Made by a program: the position numbers and the translations under genes. From Coleofasciculus sp. FACHB-1120 (lineage in GTDB: Bacteria > Cyanobacteriota > Cyanobacteriia > Cyanobacteriales > FACHB-T130), in the NCBI RefSeq assembly GCF_014698845.1, contig NZ_JACJTV010000003.1, positions 248,001 to 312,000 of the forward strand: a stretch of DNA of 64,000 nucleotides, given 5' to 3'. Of this stretch, positions 1 to 9,009 are shown piece by piece; the stretch's first letter is position 1, and every line of letters begins with the position of its first letter. The notes beneath the pieces were generated by a model. The model saw only the letters and a list, made by a program, of their open reading frames with translations, did not search any database and was not told where the DNA came from.

Positions 1-62
1 AGATTAATGGCATTCTTGAGAGAGTATGCGATCACCTTGTAATTTGCTAAGCAGACAATTTT

Positions 63-1709
63 TCAAAAATTAACTTTTCTAGCTAAGTGCCAGAGAGTAG
101 CCTTAGTGATGTAAACAGGATCTATCTGCTGCTCCCACTCATATACTTTCTTTATCTGGTAGCTTGGTTCTTGATCGAGAATAGCGTTCAAAGCTTTTTT
201 AGAATTAACAAATACATCAGTGAAATTATCAGCAATATAATTTATAGGTATCTTGCTTTCAATCTCTTCATTGGGCGTTATGAGAGGTTGGCTAAATACT
301 GACTGGAGTCGAACTTTTGGAGCGAGCAGATAAGTCAGAGAAAGAGGAGGGAAGTTGTACCAGATGAAGAGTGGCTGAGTAGCTTGATTAACAATCTGAG
401 CAATTTCGTTGTAGTGACAACCGTTATATTTGTTCCACCATTCTTGTGCTTGAGAACTGACTGCACAAGATAAAACTCCTCCCGTAATGATTACGACTGT
501 AGTAATTTGCCATAGCCGCCGTTGCCATATTTCAGCAGAAAGCGAGGATATTTTGACAGCAAGAAGGTAGGCAATTGCTATTTCTATAGCTAAGTAACAC
601 GGGATGAGATATCGAGCAACGCCGGAGCGCCTTCCTCCAGAAATTAAATCTGGTAGTGTCAATGCGATCGCTGTAACTCCAACCATCGTCAAGATAAACA
701 ACCAAACGCGCTTTTCAGTCTGACGGCAAAGAAAGTAAATTGCATAACTTACTAAAATTAACGACAGAAAGATTGCAATATATAACCCAAAATTTCTATA
801 CTTAAAACTATAATTAAAATCAATAAAGATACGACTAAGATTTAAAATCCACGTTTTTACTAAAGATTGTATCGGAAAACTCGATCGAGTCCACTCTGTT
901 GCTTCATCAACTGTTGATAAATTAGCAAGAGCAATCAGAAGCCAAGGTACAAAAAGTAAGATAGCAGCTAAAGATGCCAGCAGATAGGAGACAAATGTTT
1001 TACTTGCTCGAAACTTTTCTAGCGAAAATACATAAACTCCATGACTAATTGCAGTCAATAGGAAAAATAAATGAGAATAAAGACCTAAAATTAAGGTTGC
1101 TGCGTAAATACTCCAGGCAGATTTTGTTTTTACTCGCATTGCTCTCAAAAGCGATGCACTAGATATTAAAACCGCTACTGTCCACAAGCTATACTGACGC
1201 GCTTCTTGAGCATATAAGATATGAAATGGTGAAATAGCTATCAGTCCAGTTGCCATCCACCCCACCAAAGGCAACTCAAATAATTCTACACATAACCAAT
1301 AAATACAAGGAAACGCAAGTAGACTAATTAAAGCAGGTAGACTCCTCATCACTGCCACTGAGTTCCCCCACATCTGTGCCCAAAATCGAGCTAGCAAAAA
1401 ATAGAGTGGTGGATGCTCAGCAGTTGCTGCTAATGAAGTAATCATATCAGTTAAATCTTTTTCACCATTAGGGCGCTGATATTTCTGCAAATCTTTAGCA
1501 GAGATTTCACCAGTATGAGAAGCTTCCTGCTTAACTTCTTCTATTTTATAACCCGAAATCCGACGTGAAGTGCTACTCTCATCACCCCAATAAACTTTCT
1601 TGTCAAGATTAGAAAATCGAAAGAAAAAACCTATGATTAACAAGATTGCGATAAAAAATCGTAACTCTTTTGAGTAAAAACCGTTGCTCCCTTCCTGTTT
1701 TCTTATCAT
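63..1709 (-). CDS. GT-C fold membrane glycosyltransferase (PMT/GT39-like), copy 1
   Basis: The 548-residue protein has one N-terminal membrane helix (about residues 17-32), then the Asp-Glu pair D43-E44 in a VYWGDESSTS context, and about ten further hydrophobic segments. An acidic pair in the first periplasmic loop is the usual catalytic feature of PMT/ArnT-type enzymes, which take a sugar from a polyprenyl-phosphate donor and transfer it outside the membrane. The motif HPPLYFLLARFW after the loop is also typical. It is clearly a paralogue of the gene at 5069-6781: the two share the start of the fold, LYAQEARQYSLW and GVLSCAVSSQ. The start is ATG. It is the last gene of the long minus-strand block. 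Donor sugar and acceptor cannot be told from sequence. Confidence 0.85.
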   Translation of the reverse strand: MIRKQEGSNGFYSKELRFFIAILLIIGFFFRFSNLDKKVYWGDESSTSRRISGYKIEEVKQEASHTGEISAKDLQKYQRPNGEKDLTDMITSLAATAEHPPLYFLLARFWAQMWGNSVAVMRSLPALISLLAFPCIYWLCVELFELPLVGWMATGLIAISPFHILYAQEARQYSLWTVAVLISSASLLRAMRVKTKSAWSIYAATLILGLYSHLFFLLTAISHGVYVFSLEKFRASKTFVSYLLASLAAILLFVPWLLIALANLSTVDEATEWTRSSFPIQSLVKTWILNLSRIFIDFNYSFKYRNFGLYIAIFLSLILVSYAIYFLCRQTEKRVWLFILTMVGVTAIALTLPDLISGGRRSGVARYLIPCYLAIEIAIAYLLAVKISSLSAEIWQRRLWQITTVVIITGGVLSCAVSSQAQEWWNKYNGCHYNEIAQIVNQATQPLFIWYNFPPLSLTYLLAPKVRLQSVFSQPLITPNEEIESKIPINYIADNFTDVFVNSKKALNAILDQEPSYQIKKVYEWEQQIDPVYITKATLWHLARKVNF

Positions 1710-1768
1710 GAGGTTAGTCCTTTCATTTCAGTCCTTAAATATTTAACCTAGCTAAAAATAAGGTCTCT

Positions 1769-3322
1769 TTACTGGAGAAGATAAACCTCGGCAACTTGAG
1801 TTTCTAAAACCGTACTATGAGCTCGTGTTAAATCTGGATTTCTATAAACATTAAAAACAGGAAAAAGGTTATCAGTACGTTGTACCATGTAGGATTTTGG
1901 ATAAATTAGGTAGTTACCTGCTTGACAAAAAGTTTTAACAATATTGAAATTCTTTTTAGTAATGTATTGATCAATATATTTATAAGGCTGGTACATGGAC
2001 ATCCAACCGACAGGTTTCGGATCAAATGTACAGATTGTTGAGTTTGCAGGTAATTGACTTAAAATTTGAGTAATATCAGAAGTAGATACCAGTCTATTTT
2101 GGCTATATTTGCTGGTTAAATACTGATAGTCATGGCTTGTATTAATCAAGATTGACAACACAATACCTGTAATTAAAAAAGCCCCCAACGACTTATCCGT
2201 TTTCCTAGATAAATCTAAGTAAGCTAGGCTCAAAATAGTCAAAATTATTGGGGAAATTAAAACTAAAAGCTTGTAATGAATGTAATAAACTCCTTGATAA
2301 TTTGAAGCAGCATATAAATAAATAGACCAAGTAAATGCTAAAAAAGCAAAAATAGTTTTGTTTCCTTTGAATTTGGCTATTCCTACCGTTAAAACCACTG
2401 CTAAGAAAATAATAGAAATTAAAATATAAAACCAACCTTCTCCGGTAAAGTAGGCTTGTTGTCCTAGTTCAACATAATTAAAGACCAGCCTACCCATCTT
2501 ACTCAAAACATTAGAAGGAGCTTCTTGATTAGAGCTGGTTAAAGTAGCAATAATTTGTTTGGTATTTAACCAACCGCGACTAAGCTCTCCTTTCCAATAA
2601 GGAAACAAAGCTACAAATGCTGCTAAAACGGACAAGATAGGTAGTAAAAACCTAATAGGAGTTCTGCGGTTTTTTGAGATGAATAAAATAGAGCTGGCAA
2701 TAAAAACTACTGGCATTACAAAAAGAGTTGTGGAATGTAAGCTAATTAATATTGCTAAAACAATTCCATAAAGTATCCAGGAGAAGCATTGAGGAACCAG
2801 AGAAAATCTAGTTTCCAACTGGTATTTATAGAGTAGAGTAAAACAAAGCAGAAAAAATATAATAGGACTGGGGTTCCACTGAAAAGTACTTATAAAAATT
2901 TCTCCAAAAATTAGACTGTACCATAAACCCGCTAAGCCTGCCAGAAGAAGGCGTTTTGAAAACTCAACATTTTCTAATAGTTCATAAACTAAATATATTA
3001 AAAGCGGAATAGATAAAAAAGAGAATAAAGCATTAGGTATAGCTGTAAAAACTGGATCTGAGCCAAATATAGTAAAAGGAAAAACTAGATAATAATAAAG
3101 AGGCGGTAGATGATATCCTCCGACCGAGGCAGAAGGACCTAATATAGGCCAATTTCCTTGCCACATCTTCATGTAGATTTCAGCATCTCTGGCCTGATCG
3201 TAATAAAAAAAAGTGGTATATCTGAGAACACTGAATAGGCGTATCAAAAAGCCAAGAAGTAAGGATAATGCGATTAAAGTATATGCAGTAATGTTGGCTG
3301 GATTCTTCTTAAGATTGAACAC
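1769..3322 (-). CDS. GT-C fold membrane glycosyltransferase (ArnT/PMT-like)
   Basis: A 517-residue polytopic membrane protein with about ten hydrophobic segments and a soluble C-terminal part of roughly 110 residues. After the first helix it carries YYDQARDAEIY (D42, R45, D46), which matches the acidic first-loop motif of PMT-superfamily glycosyltransferases, followed by GYHLPPLYYYLV, a conserved second motif of the group. The start codon is GTG. It lies between other GT-C genes on the same strand with short gaps (59 nt to the next gene downstream) and is probably co-transcribed with them. It is more AT-rich than the genes upstream of 7 kb. Family assignment is good; the substrate is unknown. 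Confidence 0.8.
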   Translation of the reverse strand: MFNLKKNPANITAYTLIALSLLLGFLIRLFSVLRYTTFFYYDQARDAEIYMKMWQGNWPILGPSASVGGYHLPPLYYYLVFPFTIFGSDPVFTAIPNALFSFLSIPLLIYLVYELLENVEFSKRLLLAGLAGLWYSLIFGEIFISTFQWNPSPIIFFLLCFTLLYKYQLETRFSLVPQCFSWILYGIVLAILISLHSTTLFVMPVVFIASSILFISKNRRTPIRFLLPILSVLAAFVALFPYWKGELSRGWLNTKQIIATLTSSNQEAPSNVLSKMGRLVFNYVELGQQAYFTGEGWFYILISIIFLAVVLTVGIAKFKGNKTIFAFLAFTWSIYLYAASNYQGVYYIHYKLLVLISPIILTILSLAYLDLSRKTDKSLGAFLITGIVLSILINTSHDYQYLTSKYSQNRLVSTSDITQILSQLPANSTICTFDPKPVGWMSMYQPYKYIDQYITKKNFNIVKTFCQAGNYLIYPKSYMVQRTDNLFPVFNVYRNPDLTRAHSTVLETQVAEVYLLQ

Positions 3323-3378
3323 TAGTTTAACCCTATTCCTTAAAAAATTTATTTTTTCTTTTTGTCGCTAAAATTAAT

Positions 3379-4908
3379 TTAATCTGCCATTTTGCTAATA
3401 ACTTCCAGATTGAAAATTTTCCGAATAGATAGGTACATCATCAACAATAAAAAAGCAACTGAAGTCGCTACTAGATACCAAGGAATACCGATAAATACAA
3501 GAGAGTTAGGCCAGAGATTTACAGTATGACTACCGTATGCTTCTATGCCAGAATTTAAATACCATAAATTTTGGTTTTGAATTCCTGGAGAATGGGTAGC
3601 AATTTTAAAAGAAGTGAGAAGATTTCTCGCTGCACTCTTCAACATATCCAATGACTGGCTATTTGAGAACTTCCAGACATAGGCTACTTCATCTTTTCGA
3701 GCAAATTCTAGTCTCCAGTACCAATGTGAAATAATTGATGACAATGAGATAATGAAACCAAAACCAGCTAGAAAAATTGCTGAGAGCCTTAAGGAGGTTC
3801 TTTGTAAAACATATTCCATATTAGTTGCAAAGGGCAAAAAGAGAATGGGTATGATAGTCACTAGATAACGGGGACCCCATCCCCCACCACCATACCAACT
3901 CCTCAACCTTGCATGGAGTAGAAACCAAGCTATTGTAAGTACCAATATATACAAAGCTTCTTTTTTATGCTCCTTAAAAAATTTTCTAAATAGAACAACA
4001 GATAGGATTAATAAAGGAGCATATATAAATAGGCTTTTTCCAGGACTCAGCAAAAGACCTGTTAATCCTATAAAAATATTTCCATCCAACGCATTGTTAG
4101 CCAAATACTTGGCATCTGTTTGAACCGGAGAAAGGTGGAAAAATCCAGTTCTTAGATGGTTATACCAAGATTGCCATACTAAAAAAGGGAAGATTATCAG
4201 TAATGCAGTAGCGACATTCTTTACTCGGCTTATTAAAGATGGTCTGCTAATAAGCACTAGATAACCAAGTGAAGCTACTATAGCTAAAATCATTGAGATC
4301 CTGGTAATCAAAGAAAACCCCAAACAAATAAAAGCCAATATTAAATATTGATTTTTTTTGTTGTTTCTAAAATTTAATAACAACAGAAAAGATGTAGTCA
4401 ATAATGTAGAACAGAGAACTCCATCAAAGGATTCCCTAGTATAAGTCCAAAAATAAGTGCTAATAGCTAGAGACAAGGTTGCTAGAAAGCTGGGTAAGAT
4501 AGCTTGACCAAACTGAAACCGCAAGATACCGAAAAAAGCAGTGATTGTAAGCGCCGAATAAAATCCAGGTTGAAACGAACGTATAAATTCTTTCGTTATA
4601 GATATAGCTTTCACCGTAGTGAAAGGAGATAAAATTCTTTCTAAAATTACATTAAAAAAGGCAGTGGGTAGAAAAAATATTGTATTTCCAATTTCTTGGG
4701 AAGCATAGGTCCTCCCATTGGGCGCTATTGAAAAAATTCCCTCTTGTGGAGTATCAAAACCTAGTTCTCCTGTAGTAACAATATGCTCTGCAAGTTTGTA
4801 GTGAAAGGAGCCTTCTGCATAATCAAATCCGCAATTAGTAAGAGCAAAAAATGCCCAGAAAAAACAAAATATGCTTAAACAAATTTTAAAGCTTGAGTTT
4901 TTAATCAT
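3379..4908 (-). CDS. Polytopic membrane protein, probable GT-C glycosyltransferase
   Basis: From the Met at 4908 the protein is 509 residues; an upstream in-frame start at 5010 would add a basic 34-residue tail that does not look like part of the family. The first helix is followed by NCGFDYAEGSFHYKLAEHI, an acidic first-loop segment as expected for polyprenyl-phosphate-dependent GT-C enzymes, then a soluble loop and about ten membrane helices. A Trp/Gly/Tyr-rich segment (RSWYGGGGWGPRY) lies near residue 340. It is the most divergent of the four GT-C genes and could also be an uncharacterised membrane protein of the same fold. It sits between two paralogous glycosyltransferases, which supports a role in building the same surface glycan. 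Confidence 0.65.
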   Translation of the reverse strand: MIKNSSFKICLSIFCFFWAFFALTNCGFDYAEGSFHYKLAEHIVTTGELGFDTPQEGIFSIAPNGRTYASQEIGNTIFFLPTAFFNVILERILSPFTTVKAISITKEFIRSFQPGFYSALTITAFFGILRFQFGQAILPSFLATLSLAISTYFWTYTRESFDGVLCSTLLTTSFLLLLNFRNNKKNQYLILAFICLGFSLITRISMILAIVASLGYLVLISRPSLISRVKNVATALLIIFPFLVWQSWYNHLRTGFFHLSPVQTDAKYLANNALDGNIFIGLTGLLLSPGKSLFIYAPLLILSVVLFRKFFKEHKKEALYILVLTIAWFLLHARLRSWYGGGGWGPRYLVTIIPILFLPFATNMEYVLQRTSLRLSAIFLAGFGFIISLSSIISHWYWRLEFARKDEVAYVWKFSNSQSLDMLKSAARNLLTSFKIATHSPGIQNQNLWYLNSGIEAYGSHTVNLWPNSLVFIGIPWYLVATSVAFLLLMMYLSIRKIFNLEVISKMAD

Positions 4909-5068
4909 TTTGGCTCTTTTTATATTGAGGCAAGTTATTTTAAATTTTATCGGTAATAGTTTAACTTTTAACTGCTTGGCATTGTTCTCTTTTTGTACAT
5001 AACGTAGCAATTGATTTGTTGAATTCCCAGATGAGGATAAAACTCCAATGTCTTAATGCATAACTTTT

Positions 5069-6781
5069 TTAATTATTTTTTAAAATTTTTTCTATTTTCC
5101 AAATCGATCTAGTAGGCATATTAAAGCCAGGTTTTAGTTCCACACGAGGATCGTAAACAAGCTTCATTGTATAGTTTGGCTGCTTATTAAGATTACTTCT
5201 AAATGTTTTATTAGGTTGAATGATAAATACATCACTAAAATTATCAGGAATTTGTGGGATGTCTTTTTGTTGAAACAGAAACTGAATTTGTACTTTTGGT
5301 TCTAGTAAACGGGCGATAGGCATTATATAGTTACCGTTTGTGCCAAATTTATCGGAAAATCGATAGAACAAAAGAGGTCGCTCAGCTTTGTTAATAATAT
5401 GGCTAATCGAGTAAGTGTCGTAGTTATGAATTTTATTCCACCAAGCTACTGATTGAGAGCTGACTGCACAGGATAAAACCCCGCCCGAAAGTAGTAAAAC
5501 TAAAGCAAACTGCCATACCTTCTGTTGCCAGATACTTGCAGCGATAGAGTTAATTTGAACGGCGAAACAATAAGCAACAGTTAGCTGAATTCCCAAGAGG
5601 CAAGGAATGAAATAGCGAGTCATAGCCGATCGTTGCCCTCCTGAAACTAAATCTGGTAGAGCGATCGCTAACGCTGTAACTCCAATAAGAGTCAAGATAA
5701 ATAGCCAAGCCCGCTGAGAAGTTTTCTTACAGAGGAAATCAAGTGAATATCCCACCAAAATTACAAATGCGAGACTCAAATATAGTAGTGGTTCGCGCAG
5801 ATTGAGAGGATACCGACAATATGAAGTCTCCAAACCAAAACACCAGCCTCGATCTAAATCGAAAAAAATCCGGCTGAGACTAATAAGCCAACTTTTAATT
5901 AAAGATGACAGGCTCGGATGCGAATAAGCCCATGAGGTCGCTTCCTGCAAGTTAGACCGATCCAGATAGGTAAGAATAACTAAAACCCACGGGATGAAAG
6001 CTAGAGCTCCCAACGCCGATGATATTAAATAGGCAATAAACGTTTTACTTAAGCGGAACCTTTCAATTACCGCTACATAGATGGCATGGGAAATTGCAAC
6101 CAAGGCATGAAATAAATGAGAATATAAGCCTAACGATACAGTTGCTGCATAAATTCCCCAACTAAGTTTGGTCTTGACGCGCATTGCTCGCAACAGTGCC
6201 GCACTTGATAGCAAGATAGTCACTATCCATAGACTATACTGCCGCGCTTCCTGAGCGTAAAGAACATGGAAGGGTGAGATCGCTACCAATGCGATCGCTA
6301 TCAATCCTACTAACGATGCGTCAAATAATTCTTTGGATAACCAATAAATGCAGGGAAAGGCTAGCAAGCTAATCAAAGCCGACAAACTTCTGATCGCTGC
6401 TACATCACTACCAAACCACTGCACCCAAAATCGAGCCATCAGGTAGTAGAGTGGTGTATGCTCAGGTCTTCCTGCTAAAACCTTAATTGTATCACCCAAG
6501 TTTTTTTCAGGATTGGGTCGCTGATACTTTAGCAAATCATCAACACTAACTATTTTTCCATTGCGAAAATCTCCATTGCGGAATTCTTGGATAAGCTCTA
6601 ACTCGGTATAACCAGAAATTCTTAAGGAAGTGGAAGTCTCGTCAATCCAGTAAACTTTGCGATCGAGATTGACGAATCGGAAGAACACGCCTAATACTAA
6701 CAAGCTGACAATTAAAAACTGCAAAGCAGTTAGAGTAAGCTTACTATCCTTTCTCAATTTGATTTCCATAATTTTTAGCAT
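5069..6781 (-). CDS. GT-C fold membrane glycosyltransferase (PMT/GT39-like), copy 2
   Basis: A 570-residue paralogue of the gene at 63-1709. The first helix (about residues 18-35) is followed by VYWIDETSTS with the catalytic-type pair D47-E48, then HTPLYYLMARFW and about ten membrane helices. It should transfer a sugar from a polyprenyl-linked donor on the periplasmic side. The duplication is not tandem: two unrelated GT-C genes now separate the copies. ATGs at 6781 and 6769 are both possible and neither has a good ribosome binding site. It lies 286 nt downstream of the HTTM-DCC gene in the same orientation. Confidence 0.85.
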   Translation of the reverse strand: MLKIMEIKLRKDSKLTLTALQFLIVSLLVLGVFFRFVNLDRKVYWIDETSTSLRISGYTELELIQEFRNGDFRNGKIVSVDDLLKYQRPNPEKNLGDTIKVLAGRPEHTPLYYLMARFWVQWFGSDVAAIRSLSALISLLAFPCIYWLSKELFDASLVGLIAIALVAISPFHVLYAQEARQYSLWIVTILLSSAALLRAMRVKTKLSWGIYAATVSLGLYSHLFHALVAISHAIYVAVIERFRLSKTFIAYLISSALGALAFIPWVLVILTYLDRSNLQEATSWAYSHPSLSSLIKSWLISLSRIFFDLDRGWCFGLETSYCRYPLNLREPLLYLSLAFVILVGYSLDFLCKKTSQRAWLFILTLIGVTALAIALPDLVSGGQRSAMTRYFIPCLLGIQLTVAYCFAVQINSIAASIWQQKVWQFALVLLLSGGVLSCAVSSQSVAWWNKIHNYDTYSISHIINKAERPLLFYRFSDKFGTNGNYIMPIARLLEPKVQIQFLFQQKDIPQIPDNFSDVFIIQPNKTFRSNLNKQPNYTMKLVYDPRVELKPGFNMPTRSIWKIEKILKNN

Positions 6782-7067
6782 CTTATCGCTATAAATGATT
6801 TTCAGCTCGTTAGGTGAGAGAGGAAGATAAAATTTTTTAAGCCTATATCTGGACTGAGGAACTTATACAAGAGCGATAAAGCTAAATAGCTCAATGTGTG
6901 TTTTGGGTGTGAAAGTTGCCAAAATTAAACTGAAAGGATTTGCTGAAAAGCGATACTCTTTTAAAGATGGCACTAAGAAGCGAACTAAGTTATCGGTAAC
7001 GAGTAGGAATTTTTTTTGAATATAACTTCACGGAACCTACATTGAGCAGCTTTTTTTTATAATGGTC

Positions 7068-8903
7068 TCACTTGTTTAGTTCGGGATTCTGAGAGCAGGA
7101 TTGCTGCCAAGCGGGCTTATTTTCAACATTTTGAGGTTGACCGGGTGGCACGGTTCTCTCGGTCATAAAGTCAATTTCAAAGTTATCTAGTTGTTTTGAA
7201 CCTTGGTGCCGAGCGTTCCAGTCGCGGCAGAGGTATTGCCCATAGTAGGGATAAAGCTTTTTGCCGATGGCGCGATTGAGATTTATGAAATAGGTGCGCC
7301 ATTGCATATTTCGATAGAGGGTGTTTCGCATCTTTCGACTCGGCTTCTCCCAACTCACAGGATCGCCATTTCTCAGAACATCGACTTCAGTTCCATCTTG
7401 AAGCTTGCCTGGGATTACGTGCCAACCATCATCTCTGGGGGGAGCAGGGGCAAAAATGCTCCAAGATTGGTCTACCCTCAAAATGCGGCTAATCCAGTCA
7501 ATCGAATTTAATGCTTTTCGATTAAATTTTTCCGGGGAAAAACTTCTGAAGTTCCAGATAGTGACATAAGCTAGCAAGAGTAACGTCACTATATTCATCG
7601 GTCGTGAAGAACGCACCTCAAGGGGACGGAACTTGAAGGGTTTGGTGAAGTTACCAGCAGCCCTACGGTTAGATGCAATTGTCTCGTAAAATTTCGTTCC
7701 TACAGACATTACGGGTCCCCATTTGAGAAGGGGAACCAGTGGTTTAAATATTGGGGATAAACTACAGACGTAGGCGATCGCTTCCCACTTAAAATGCCTG
7801 TTTCCTTGCCAATCCACGACTACCCAAGAATTTTTCGCTTGCATATCTGCAAAAATCGAGGGATCGTCCTGAGCTAAAAGCAGTGGCGTCTGTGCAGGCA
7901 ATATCAAGAAAGTGCGAATCAGGTGGACAACCTTCTTGCAGAAGCCGCAGTCGGCATCGTAGTAAATCTGGAGTCCGGCTCTTTCTGGAGTATACAGCCG
8001 CTTAGATACCGAGTCCCACACTTCAGTTGGGATGAAAGCTAGCCAGCTGGCTGTACTGAGAAAAGGGAAAATCCCCAGCACAAACGACAAGCCAAACCCG
8101 ATATGTAAGAGGATAAACGAGATGATTGCACAGCAGCGGAAAAAGCTGGTACGGAAGGGAACGAAGAGGAACAGGGGACCGATTGCTTCCAACGATAGGG
8201 CGCTAAAGGTGAGCAGGACTAAAAGTGCAGAAGGTAAACTAAGTAGGAATTGACCAAAGGGTGTAGCGTATTGGTCGAAACTCAAAGCGTAGTAAACCGC
8301 ACTGCCATTAGGCCACCAAAGCGGACTCTTCGCTTTAAAAGCCGCCGAAAAGATGTAGATAAAGCATTGCTGTAGCGTCAGTGCTAGGGTGGCACCGGAG
8401 AGGATACGCTTGGGTAATTTTTGGGTGGATGTATTCAGGGCACTATCCATAGAGTAATAAGCACCCAAGGGCAAAAACATTGACCAGAAAAGCAGGGCGC
8501 GAAGTACATCATCCGCCGCAAAAATCAAAGCTGGGTTCCGGTTGTGGAGAGATACCATCAGTGCCCAAGTTGCGATCGCTGCCAACCGAGTTCGATATCC
8601 CACCAACAGCGCTAAAGCCACGAATCCAGCCAACAAAAACAGAATAACTTGAAACCAGGTTTGACCGCCCAGCGCATGAACTGACCAATACCAAGGTTTT
8701 AAGATAGTAGCTAGTAGCGATCGCGGCATCACCCCAGCATCGGTATAATGTGCTGTCAGATCCCCCGCCCGAATGATTAAATCGGCAAGCACAACCAGCG
8801 CCAAGCCAATCCGAAACAGGGCTAGCGATCGCAGGTCTAACCCAAACAGTTGCTCAAGCTTGGAAGTAAAGATGGCTTTAGATTTTTGCTGAGTAGAAGC
8901 CAT
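7068..8903 (-). CDS. HTTM domain-DCC thiol-disulfide domain fusion membrane protein
   Basis: A 611-residue protein with three parts. Residues about 15-290 form an HTTM (horizontally transferred transmembrane) domain, recognisable by LFGLDLRSLALFRIGLALV near the start and several membrane helices; this domain is homologous to the membrane part of vitamin-K-dependent gamma-glutamyl carboxylase. Residues about 310-430 are a DCC-type thiol-disulfide domain opening with YYDADCGFCKK, with the CxxC cysteines C319 and C322. The C-terminal part is soluble with a Pro- and Trp-rich stretch. The substrate is unknown. It follows the type II NAD(P)H dehydrogenase-like gene on the same strand, so a quinone- or thiol-linked redox role is plausible but inferred. 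Confidence 0.8.
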   Translation of the reverse strand: MASTQQKSKAIFTSKLEQLFGLDLRSLALFRIGLALVVLADLIIRAGDLTAHYTDAGVMPRSLLATILKPWYWSVHALGGQTWFQVILFLLAGFVALALLVGYRTRLAAIATWALMVSLHNRNPALIFAADDVLRALLFWSMFLPLGAYYSMDSALNTSTQKLPKRILSGATLALTLQQCFIYIFSAAFKAKSPLWWPNGSAVYYALSFDQYATPFGQFLLSLPSALLVLLTFSALSLEAIGPLFLFVPFRTSFFRCCAIISFILLHIGFGLSFVLGIFPFLSTASWLAFIPTEVWDSVSKRLYTPERAGLQIYYDADCGFCKKVVHLIRTFLILPAQTPLLLAQDDPSIFADMQAKNSWVVVDWQGNRHFKWEAIAYVCSLSPIFKPLVPLLKWGPVMSVGTKFYETIASNRRAAGNFTKPFKFRPLEVRSSRPMNIVTLLLLAYVTIWNFRSFSPEKFNRKALNSIDWISRILRVDQSWSIFAPAPPRDDGWHVIPGKLQDGTEVDVLRNGDPVSWEKPSRKMRNTLYRNMQWRTYFINLNRAIGKKLYPYYGQYLCRDWNARHQGSKQLDNFEIDFMTERTVPPGQPQNVENKPAWQQSCSQNPELNK

Positions 8904-9009
8904 AAAACGTTAGACCTTAGGGGAAAATTTTTTCATGGTTAATAGTAGTCACCGACTCGCTGTTTGTTAAATTTAATCCTTAGATCGCCGGGAGTGGTTC
9001 ACCGCTAAA

